DNA from: JAFGKM01 sp964403465
GTDB lineage: Bacteria; Ratteibacteria; UBA8468; B48-G9; JAFGKM01
Assembly: GCA_964403465.1 (NCBI GenBank)
Contig: CAYOFY010000044.1
Location: 1-13,545, forward strand
Direction of reading: 5' to 3'
Length of the DNA stretch: 13,545 nt
The notes below the pieces were generated by a model that had not been told where the DNA came from, did not search any database, and worked only from the letters and a program-made list of their open reading frames with translations. Positions 1 through 6,928 of this stretch are shown one piece after another; positions within the stretch are counted from its first letter, which is position 1, and every line of letters begins with the position of its first letter. Made by a program: the position numbers and the translations under genes.

Positions 1-1
1 G

Positions 2-49
2 GTCCGCTTTACCCTTGAGGAAAGAATTCTTGCGCAGGTAAGAGAATAA
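2..49 (+). CDS. C-terminal tail of an upstream gene (partial)
   Basis: The frame starting at base 2 is open from the window edge and ends at a TAA at 47-49, giving a 15-residue tail (VRFTLEERILAQVRE). The stop lies 16 bases before the fucosidase start, the spacing expected inside an operon, and the residues look like ordinary amphipathic helix. The family cannot be recognised from so little. A chance open stretch of this length is quite possible, so the call rests mainly on its position. Confidence 0.4.
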   Translation, partial: VRFTLEERILAQVRE

Positions 50-65
50 TTTTTCCAGGGGGATA

Positions 66-1292
66 ATGATGGAGGAAAAACAAACGGGCGCGCCCGAGCA
101 ATCAAAAAGATGGTTCCGCGAGGCAAAATTCGGCATGTTCGTCCACTGGGGCGTATATTCTGTCAACGCTCTGAGTGACTGGATCCTGCGTATAAGGATG
201 CCTCTTTCGGAATTCAGGAAATACGGGAATAGATTCAAGCCGGATAGATTCAATCCCGACGAATGGGTGCGTACCGCAAAAGAAACCGGCATGAAATATC
301 TGGTATTCACCACCCGCCATCACGACGGATTCAGCAATTTTGACACAAGGTACTCGGATTTCAATTCCATGAAGTCCGCGGCGAAGAGGGACCTCGTGCG
401 GGAAGTTGTTGAAGCATGCCGGCGGGGCGGGCTGAAGGTTGGGCTCTATTACTCCCTCATAAACTGGCAATTCCCATCCTCAATTGTCGGCCCTGAAAAA
501 TTGCCGGACGACTGGAAGCAGATGGTAGAGATAGCTCACGGGCAGGTGCGCGAACTGCTGACCAATTACGGGAAAATAGATATCCTCTGGTATGACGGCA
601 CGGGCCCTTCCCTTGAATGGCGGGCCGAAGAACTCAATGGCATGGCGCGGATGCTGCAACCCCACATTCTCATCAATAACAGGTCCGGAATAAAGGCGGA
701 TTTTCTAACGCCCGAACAGAAGGTGGAGGTTCCTGCAAAAGGTGAACTCTGGGAGACGTGCATGACCATGAACAGTTCGTGGTTTTACATCAAGGGGGAC
801 CATGACTGGAAGAAACCGGAGGATATCATATGGATTCTCGCCACCTGCGTTCACAACGGCGGGAACCTGCTGCTCAATGTCGGTCCGAGGGGGGACGGAA
901 GCTTCCCTCCCCAGGCGATAAAACGGCTGAAAAAAATCGGCGAATGGATGCGTGCCAACGGCGAAGCGATTTATGATACGGTTCCTTATCCCTTCAATTA
1001 CTATGACCAGAACATAACCGCGGCCAGGGGCAAGACCGCATATCTTTTTCTGCACCCGCGCAATCATCAGGGGAAGACATTTATTCTCGGAGGGATTGCA
1101 AACAGGATTGTATCCGTGCGAATACTGGGCACCGGTGAAAAACTGCATTTCAGCGCGAGGGGAGAGCGCTATTTCATAAAACTTCCGCGTTTAACAAACA
1201 ATTCGGTTCACGTCCTGGCGCTGGAACTGGATTCTGAGCCTGAGGGGAAGCCCTGGGGGCTTCCTGATTCCTGGCCTTTCAGGGAGGAGTGA
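66..1292 (+). CDS. Alpha-L-fucosidase, GH29 family, cytoplasmic
   Basis: This enzyme probably removes terminal alpha-L-fucose from oligosaccharides by the retaining GH29 mechanism. Hallmarks of the family barrel are visible: FGMFVHWGVYS at residues 22-32, HHDGF at 85-89, and ILWYDG at 173-178, where D177 is the expected nucleophile. They are followed by LWETCMTMNSSW around 228-239 and GGNLLLNVGPRGDG around 265-278. The acid/base Glu is poorly conserved in GH29 and I do not assign it. There is no signal peptide, unlike many secreted fucosidases, so it probably acts on imported substrate. At 408 residues it is somewhat short, with only a small C-terminal beta domain and no added carbohydrate-binding module. 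Two adjacent ATGs (66 and 69) follow AGGGGG at 57-62; the second has the better spacing. The stop overlaps a GTG that opens the next reading frame. Confidence 0.93.
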   Translation: MMEEKQTGAPEQSKRWFREAKFGMFVHWGVYSVNALSDWILRIRMPLSEFRKYGNRFKPDRFNPDEWVRTAKETGMKYLVFTTRHHDGFSNFDTRYSDFNSMKSAAKRDLVREVVEACRRGGLKVGLYYSLINWQFPSSIVGPEKLPDDWKQMVEIAHGQVRELLTNYGKIDILWYDGTGPSLEWRAEELNGMARMLQPHILINNRSGIKADFLTPEQKVEVPAKGELWETCMTMNSSWFYIKGDHDWKKPEDIIWILATCVHNGGNLLLNVGPRGDGSFPPQAIKRLKKIGEWMRANGEAIYDTVPYPFNYYDQNITAARGKTAYLFLHPRNHQGKTFILGGIANRIVSVRILGTGEKLHFSARGERYFIKLPRLTNNSVHVLALELDSEPEGKPWGLPDSWPFREE

Positions 1293-1323
1293 AAGATATG
1301 CCCGATACAATCATTAAACCGGC

Positions 1324-1329
1324 AGGAGG
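1324..1329 (+). promoter_or_regulatory. Strong ribosome binding site that decides the start of the first URO-D-like gene
   Basis: AGGAGG lies four bases before the ATG at 1334. That ATG opens MTHRERFRRLM, the characteristic N-terminus of URO-D-like methyltransferases, and it matches the MTPRERVERIL start of the second URO-D gene in this window. A second purine-rich site at 1282-1289 could serve the in-frame GTG at 1289 or ATG at 1298. Confidence 0.6.
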
Positions 1330-1333
1330 AAGG

Positions 1334-2548
1334 ATGACCCACCGTGAAAGATTCCGGCGCCTCATGCACTTTCAGACGGTTGACCGCATAGTGCACTGGG
1401 AGTTCGGTTCACTCGCTACGGAACGCTGGCACAGGGAGGGTCTTCCCCCGGAGATGAAAGCCGGTGAAGGGCCGGGTTCCGTTGAGTCTTATTTCGGTGT
1501 TGACCCGCGTGTCTGGGTGCCCCTAAATTGCGACCTTGTTCCGCCTTTCCCCCCCGGCGTTAAAGTTCTGGAGGACCACGGCCATCTTCAGGTATTCCAG
1601 CGTACCGACGGCATGATTTTTGAATCTCCTGCCACGGGTTCGGAGACCATCCCGAGGTATATCAAATTTCCCATAGCAAACCGTGATGACTGGAAGCGCT
1701 TCAAGGAGCGGCTTGACCCTTCAAGCCCTGAGCGGCATAAAACAGACTGGAAGGCGATCGCCGAGGAAGTGCGCACTTCCGACCTGCCTGTGGGCATATG
1801 GTTCGGGAGTTTTCTCGGAGTTCCCCGCAACTGGATAGGATTTGAAAACATTGCGCTGATGCTGTACGACGACAGGCCTCTTGTGGAGGAAATCATTGCC
1901 ACGCTTGCCGACCTGTATTACAGCCAGATAGAATGCGCGCTTCAGGAAGCGGAGGTTGATTTCGCAGGCGGATGGGAGGATATCTGTTTTCGCAGCGGTC
2001 CCCTCATTTCTCCTGCAATGTTTTCCGAGATAGTTGTGCCTCATATGAAACGCGTGAGCGGTCTTCTCCGGACTCACGGATGCGACGTCATATGGACTGA
2101 CTGCGATGGAGATATAAGGAAGCTGGTTCCTCATTTCCTTGAAGCAGGCGTAAACTGCATGTTCCCTCTGGAAATCCTCCCGGGCAGCGACCCGGTGGAA
2201 CTGCGTCGGGAATACGGCAAATCTATTTTATTGCGCGGCGGGATTGACAAGCACAGGATGTCAGGAGGCAAAAAGGAGATTCTCGCAGAACTGAAAAGGA
2301 TTGAATGCGTTGTGGATGAGGGAGGGTATATACCGCATATGGACCACAGGGTTCCTGCTGATGTCTCCTATGAAAACTACAGGTATTATGTGAGAGAGAA
2401 ACTTGCGCTTCTCGGCTGGTCAAGAGAAGAAGTGTCGTATGTCTGGCCGGTAAGGGATATGGCTTCTGACTACCGGCGCGAGATTCCGACAGGGGAAGCG
2501 GGAACATGGCAGAAACTGCCCCGCACCGACCAGTATCACCTGATCTGA
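1334..2548 (+). CDS. URO-D/MtaA-like protein, putative corrinoid-linked methyltransferase (first copy)
   Basis: The protein belongs to the uroporphyrinogen decarboxylase superfamily, in the branch that includes methylcobamide:thiol methyltransferases (MtaA, CmuA) rather than haem-pathway HemE. Evidence is the MTHRERFRRLM start, the late barrel segment THGCDVIWTDCDGD, GVNCMFPLE, LRGGID, and the closing GYIPHMDHRVPADVSYENY. Numbering from the GTG at 1289, H263 and C265 form an H-x-C pair like the zinc site of MtaA. The usual later Cys ligand is not obvious, and the equivalent loop reads IPHMDH. The 404-residue length is longer than typical MtaA. The frame is open back to 1289, overlapping the fucosidase stop, so a longer form starting at 1289 or 1298 is possible. 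The substrate is unknown. Family membership is fairly certain, methyl transfer is inferred, and haem synthesis is unlikely in this context. Confidence 0.85.
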   Translation: MTHRERFRRLMHFQTVDRIVHWEFGSLATERWHREGLPPEMKAGEGPGSVESYFGVDPRVWVPLNCDLVPPFPPGVKVLEDHGHLQVFQRTDGMIFESPATGSETIPRYIKFPIANRDDWKRFKERLDPSSPERHKTDWKAIAEEVRTSDLPVGIWFGSFLGVPRNWIGFENIALMLYDDRPLVEEIIATLADLYYSQIECALQEAEVDFAGGWEDICFRSGPLISPAMFSEIVVPHMKRVSGLLRTHGCDVIWTDCDGDIRKLVPHFLEAGVNCMFPLEILPGSDPVELRREYGKSILLRGGIDKHRMSGGKKEILAELKRIECVVDEGGYIPHMDHRVPADVSYENYRYYVREKLALLGWSREEVSYVWPVRDMASDYRREIPTGEAGTWQKLPRTDQYHLI

Positions 2549-2584
2549 TATTTTTGAAACACTAATAACAGGAAAAAATTCTAC

Positions 2585-5383
2585 ATGAATGAGAAACAGT
2601 TTTACAGGAAGATGCTCAAACTTGCGGATGAAAGATGGCTTGTGGAAAATATTGAAAAACTGTGGAAGACCGAGACAGGACAGACCTTTGCAGATTACCG
2701 TAATGCGGCACAGTTTACCGCATCCCTTATGAAAGAATCGGGACTGAGCAGGGTTGAGAAAATCACTTTCCCCGCCGATGGAAAAACAAGCTACCAGGAC
2801 AAGGTATCTCCCCTTGCATGGGATGTTACGCACGGGAAGATGACGATATTGAAATCACCCGTAAGTATTGAAGATCGTGTTGTTGCGGATTACGAAAGGC
2901 ACCCGTTTCATCTCGTCAAGGGTTCCGTGAGCACTCCCCCGGGAGGGCTGGATGTGCGGCTTATCACGCAGGAGCAACTTTTCCACGGGCATGATGCACA
3001 GAAAGCCATGGTAATACTGGATCCGGATACCAGGCCGACCTGTGAAATAATAGGATACATCCTGGATGCCGGTGCCGCAGGATGGGTAAACACCTCGCTT
3101 ACCGGACGATATCTGACTCCTGACGGGATATGCTGGGTGAATGCCGGGACTGAGGGCCCGCAGTGGCATGTGCAATGGGGCGACCGTCCGTTCATAAGCT
3201 TCTCTGTAAGCCCCAGGACAGGCGATGCCCTTCTGTCAGCCGCAAGAAAAGGCGAAGTGAAGGCACATATTGAATGCGACGGCAGGAGGTATAAAGGTGA
3301 GGTGGATGTTGTTACAGGGATAATCCCCGGCAAGGAGAAAAAAGAGTTATGGCTTATGGGGCATCTGTATGAACCGCTGCCTGACGATAATTCACTCGGT
3401 GTTATTGCCAGCATATCCATCGCAAAAAATTTAAAGAAACTGTTTGATTCGGGGGTTCTGGCAAGGCCCCGTTTTACCCTGCGTCTTGTTTTCGGTCTGG
3501 AAATGTACGGGTATGCCGCATATGCCGACAGGAGAGGCAGGAATCTCAGGAACGAGGTGCTGGGAGCAATCAACCTTGACGGTTTCGGCTGCAGGAAAGA
3601 AGGGCAGGTAAATTACTGGCTGAGTCCCCGGGGTTCTCCTTTCTTCGGCAACTACCTTGTTGAAGAAATGGCAGAAAAGATCCCGTCCGACATAATGCCG
3701 GATGTCAGATTCGCGGTAAAAAGGGAAGGTGCGTATTTTGACGACATGTTTCTTGCCGACTCAACGACCTCCATACCCGTCATATGGCCGCTCGCCGGGA
3801 GTAATCTGCATCATAATTCCTGCCAGACAATGGAGAGGTTACAATCATCTGTTATCAGGCAATACATTTCTTTTCAATCCGCTCTCGTTGCCCGAGTCAT
3901 GACAATCGGCGCCGGTAATGCGCTGCCGCTTATACAACGAGCTTCTCTCAGGGCCAGAAGGCATCTCGCGGTTGAGGGTGCGGATATAATGAGCAGCATT
4001 TCAAAAAAAGGAGATGCGGCGGCACCGGATATTGAAGAAGCGAGATTGAAAATTCAATGGAGTTACGAAAGAGAGAAAAGAATAATTGCTGATTTTGCAG
4101 ATATTGTTCCGCCGGAAATGGTTGAGGAACCATTAAGACTGCTTTCGATGACAGGGGAAAGATTGATTGAAAAACTGTCGGATACGAAGGAAAATGGAAA
4201 AGTTTCATGCAGAACCTTTTCTGACAGAACGGAAGTCTCGTGGAAGATCGCCGAAACGATTATACCTGAAAGGGTATCCACGGGTTTGCCATATGACCTG
4301 GCAAAGGTTCCGAGAGAAGAAAGAAGAAACCTGCCTGAGAGATGTATCTACGGGCCGTTTTCCAGGATTCTCGCCAATATGGACGGAAGAAAAAGTCTCA
4401 GCCATCTCATACTCCAGGCAGAATGGGAATCCGGGCAGGAAATAACGGCTTCAAAGGTAAGAGAATACACCGGAGCGATAGAATTTCTTGCAGAATACGG
4501 GTATATACGAAACAGATATACACTGACAATAGGTAAGAAAGATATTATTGCTGCCCTGAAAAAAACAGGCATCAAATCAGGAGATTTGCTGATGGTGCAC
4601 AGCGGCCTGTCTCATTTCGGCCACATTGAAGGGGGCGCGGATACCGTAATTGATGCTTTTTTGGAAATCGTGGGGAAGAAAGGGACATTGCTATTCCCGG
4701 CTTTTACCCAGTCGTATATCTATTTTGAAGGGGACTGTCTTGCAGGGAGCCACTACCGTCCTTATGACATGAAAGATACATCCGTGTGGGTGGGCAGAAT
4801 ACCTTCTGTTTTTCTCAAGAGAGACGGGGTTAAAAGAAGCGCCCATCCCACACACTCAGTTGCCGGTATTGGCCCCCTCGCAGAAAGATGCCTGATGGAA
4901 CACGGGCCGTCAGACCCGCCGGCATGCCGCAGAAGCCCTTTCGGGAAACTGCCGGAATACAATGGCAGGATGGTATGGTTCGGGGCAGGACTCGCCTCCA
5001 CAACCTTTTTCCATTTCCTGGAGGATGAACTTGATATGCCCTATCTCGCAAAAGCCGTATGCAGAGTGAAGAGGGCAGACGGCACCGAGGAAACCCTGCT
5101 GCTTGAAAAGCACCTGCCGGGTCACCGTGATTTTTACCGCAATCCGGGAGAAGAAACAAAGATGTACAGGAGACTGCTGGAAAAAGGTCTTGTCATAAAG
5201 AAAAGCAATCTTGGCTTTGGAGAAATAAAGGTCATTGATGCAAAACAGATGTACAGTCTGGGCATGGAATCTTTGAGGAAAGAACCGACGCTTCTTCTTT
5301 GCGATGATAAGAAATGCACGTTTTGCAGCAGGTATAATGTGAAGAAACGGTTGATTTATGAACAGAAAAATACACAGGGGTAA
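2585..5383 (+). CDS. Fusion protein: M28/DUF4910-like aminopeptidase domain + winged-helix-like linker + AAC(3)-type N-acetyltransferase domain
   Basis: This 932-residue protein has three parts. Residues about 1-440 resemble the M28/DUF4910 zinc aminopeptidase fold: MGHLYEPLPDDNSLG (H260, D268), FGLEMYG (E306), NLDGFG (D332) and NLHHNS (H410) fall where metal or catalytic residues are expected. The second Glu of the M28 EE pair is M307. Residues about 470-645 hold a helical stretch and a small segment ending FLAEYGYI that looks winged-helix-like. Residues about 650-925 match AAC(3)/YokD-like acetyl-CoA N-acetyltransferases: LLMVHSGLSHFG, GTLLFPAFTQS, HPTHSVAGIG (754-763), SPFGKL (784-789) and FHFLEDE (809-815). 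The tail carries Cys at 906, 911 and 914. There is no signal peptide. The ATG at 2585 has only a weak AGGA 11 bases upstream. The acetyl acceptor is unknown; amino sugars fit the context better than antibiotics. Confidence 0.82.
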   Translation: MNEKQFYRKMLKLADERWLVENIEKLWKTETGQTFADYRNAAQFTASLMKESGLSRVEKITFPADGKTSYQDKVSPLAWDVTHGKMTILKSPVSIEDRVVADYERHPFHLVKGSVSTPPGGLDVRLITQEQLFHGHDAQKAMVILDPDTRPTCEIIGYILDAGAAGWVNTSLTGRYLTPDGICWVNAGTEGPQWHVQWGDRPFISFSVSPRTGDALLSAARKGEVKAHIECDGRRYKGEVDVVTGIIPGKEKKELWLMGHLYEPLPDDNSLGVIASISIAKNLKKLFDSGVLARPRFTLRLVFGLEMYGYAAYADRRGRNLRNEVLGAINLDGFGCRKEGQVNYWLSPRGSPFFGNYLVEEMAEKIPSDIMPDVRFAVKREGAYFDDMFLADSTTSIPVIWPLAGSNLHHNSCQTMERLQSSVIRQYISFQSALVARVMTIGAGNALPLIQRASLRARRHLAVEGADIMSSISKKGDAAAPDIEEARLKIQWSYEREKRIIADFADIVPPEMVEEPLRLLSMTGERLIEKLSDTKENGKVSCRTFSDRTEVSWKIAETIIPERVSTGLPYDLAKVPREERRNLPERCIYGPFSRILANMDGRKSLSHLILQAEWESGQEITASKVREYTGAIEFLAEYGYIRNRYTLTIGKKDIIAALKKTGIKSGDLLMVHSGLSHFGHIEGGADTVIDAFLEIVGKKGTLLFPAFTQSYIYFEGDCLAGSHYRPYDMKDTSVWVGRIPSVFLKRDGVKRSAHPTHSVAGIGPLAERCLMEHGPSDPPACRRSPFGKLPEYNGRMVWFGAGLASTTFFHFLEDELDMPYLAKAVCRVKRADGTEETLLLEKHLPGHRDFYRNPGEETKMYRRLLEKGLVIKKSNLGFGEIKVIDAKQMYSLGMESLRKEPTLLLCDDKKCTFCSRYNVKKRLIYEQKNTQG

Positions 5384-5504
5384 GACCTTTTTTGCAGGTT
5401 TGTTCCCGGGCAATATGTTGTGCGGCTTTACGGTTTGTGACAGACTGCTTTACTGGCATGACGGGAAACCTGGTTTTCCGGATATGAGAGGACGGGAAAA
5501 ATGA
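5358..5504 (+). CDS. Possible small ORF, 48 residues, bridging the fusion gene and the MttB gene
   Basis: An ATG at 5358 opens a frame that overlaps the last 26 bases of the fusion gene. It ends in a TGA at 5502-5504 that overlaps the MttB start codon as ATGA, the same junction type seen elsewhere in this operon. The product would be a Cys- and aromatic-containing peptide (MNRKIHRGKTFFAGLF and onwards, ending PDMRGREK), with no membrane span or family that I recognise. No good ribosome binding site precedes 5358, and an internal ATG at 5415 is an alternative. It fills the otherwise empty 117-base spacer. A chance ORF is at least as likely. Confidence 0.3.
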   Translation: MNRKIHRGKTFFAGLFPGNMLCGFTVCDRLLYWHDGKPGFPDMRGREK

Positions 5505-6928
5505 TTACGACCATTCTCAGTGGCGAACAGATCAAGAGAATAAACGATGCATCACTGGAGGTACTTGAGAGATGCGGGGTAATCGTGCCTCACCGGGACA
5601 TACTCGGGCTTTTTGCCGATGCCGGGGCTCACGTGGTTTCTGACAGACAGCAGGTGAAGATCCCTCCTGATCTTGTTACGAATCTTGTCGGAATGGCAGG
5701 CAGGTCTTTTACTCTCTGCGGCAGGGACGTGTCGTGCAAAGCGGAGTTTGGCGCAGGGAAACGCAACTACAACAGTATCGCCGGGGAAGCACACTGGGTT
5801 GACGAGGCCGGAGGCAAACGCCGTTACGCGACGCTGAAGGATGTTGCCGTTGCTTCGCGTTTCGCGGATGGGCTGAGTTCCATAAACATAGCGGGCGCCA
5901 TGGCCGACCCTCACGAGCTTCCTGTCTCATGGCGCAGCGTTGCAGTTGTCGCTGAGATGATACGCAATACCGTCAAGCCCGTAGGGTTCTGGTTCCATGA
6001 CCGCGCTTCCGCTTCGTATATTATGGAAATTCTCACATCTTTGCGAGGCGACGAAGTGAAGGCGAAGAAATACCCTCTTTTCTATCCCTTTCTTGAACCG
6101 ATAAGCCCGCTCCGTTTCCCCTTTAACGGCGTTGACCTTCTTTTTGAGACGTCAAGGCTGGACCTCCCCGTCTCCATAGGACCGATGGCCCAGACAGGGC
6201 TTTCCGCTCCGGGGACGCTCGCCGGGACAATGGTACAGGAAAATGCTGAAATCCTGGCAGGTATCTGCATAACGCAACTCATCAAGCCAGGGATTCCGGT
6301 ATGCTACGGAGGCATATGCCACGCATTTGACATGTCAACGACCCAGATGATTTTCGCGGGACCCGAGCAGGCGATATACGGGGTGGCAATGACACAGATG
6401 GGGAAAAACTACGGGTTGCCGGTATATATCAACGTGGGACTGACAGACTCAAAGATTCCGGACGGGCAGGCCGGAATGGAGGCTGGCATAACGCTTGCCC
6501 TGGGTGCGTCCGCCGGTGCTGACATTTTCGGGCACATGGGCATTTCCGGAGTTGACCAGGCGTCTTCCCTGGATATGCTTGCGATGCAGAATGAGATAAT
6601 TGCATACGTTGAAAAAGTGCTGTACAATCTGGAAGTCAATGACGAAACGCTCGGCGTAAATGAAATCCTTGAAGCAGGTCCGGGAGGGACGTTCATAGAC
6701 AGGGAGCATACCGTGCGCCACTTCCGGAAAGAACTGTGGTTTCCGCGATTGCTTGACAGGAATTACTACCAGCAGTGGTATGACGGGGGCGGACTGGATA
6801 TGAGGGAGCGCTGCCGCCTGGAGAAAGAAAGGATATTGAACACTCACCGTGCAGAACCGTTATCGCCGGAACTGTCACGCGAGATAGAAAAGATCGTGGC
6901 ATCCGCAAGGAAAAGCCTGGAGAAATGA
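5501..6928 (+). CDS. MttB-family (trimethylamine methyltransferase-like) corrinoid methyltransferase, non-pyrrolysine
   Basis: Members of this superfamily transfer a methyl group from a quaternary or tertiary amine to a partner corrinoid protein. The protein runs 475 residues with no in-frame amber codon, so it belongs to the non-pyrrolysine branch that includes the glycine betaine, proline betaine and carnitine enzymes (MtgB, MtpB, MtcB) rather than true trimethylamine MttB. Supporting segments are LEVLERCGVIVPH near the start, RYATLKDVAVASRFADGL (108-125), SIGPMAQTGLSAPGTLAG (225-242), GGICHAFDMST (270-280), GLTDSKIPDGQAGMEAG (313-329) and GADIFGHMG (339-347). GAGAGGA at 5486-5492 is well placed for the ATG at 5501. 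The stop overlaps the next start as ATGA. The methyl donor cannot be read from sequence, and the small corrinoid partner usually encoded nearby is absent from the window. Confidence 0.9.
   Translation: MITTILSGEQIKRINDASLEVLERCGVIVPHRDILGLFADAGAHVVSDRQQVKIPPDLVTNLVGMAGRSFTLCGRDVSCKAEFGAGKRNYNSIAGEAHWVDEAGGKRRYATLKDVAVASRFADGLSSINIAGAMADPHELPVSWRSVAVVAEMIRNTVKPVGFWFHDRASASYIMEILTSLRGDEVKAKKYPLFYPFLEPISPLRFPFNGVDLLFETSRLDLPVSIGPMAQTGLSAPGTLAGTMVQENAEILAGICITQLIKPGIPVCYGGICHAFDMSTTQMIFAGPEQAIYGVAMTQMGKNYGLPVYINVGLTDSKIPDGQAGMEAGITLALGASAGADIFGHMGISGVDQASSLDMLAMQNEIIAYVEKVLYNLEVNDETLGVNEILEAGPGGTFIDREHTVRHFRKELWFPRLLDRNYYQQWYDGGGLDMRERCRLEKERILNTHRAEPLSPELSREIEKIVASARKSLEK

Noticed and set aside
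1334..2548. HemE (haem-pathway uroporphyrinogen decarboxylase)
   Set aside because: The N-terminus and late-barrel motifs fit the MtaA/CmuA-like branch, no other haem gene is nearby, and a second divergent paralogue is in the same operon.
2549..2584. Promoter in the AT-rich spacer before the fusion gene
   Set aside because: TTGAAA-like and TAATAA-like words are present, but far too close together for a sigma-70 promoter.
2908..3573. 221-codon open frame on the minus strand
   Set aside because: It lies entirely within the fusion gene, opposite a well-conserved protein domain, with no recognisable family.
4550..5383. AAC(3) domain as an antibiotic resistance gene
   Set aside because: The domain is fused to a peptidase-like domain inside a glycan operon. 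Many AAC(3)-fold proteins are not resistance enzymes, so resistance is not supported.
5501..6928. Pyrrolysine-containing true trimethylamine methyltransferase
   Set aside because: The frame has no internal amber codon and ends at TGA after a full family-length protein.
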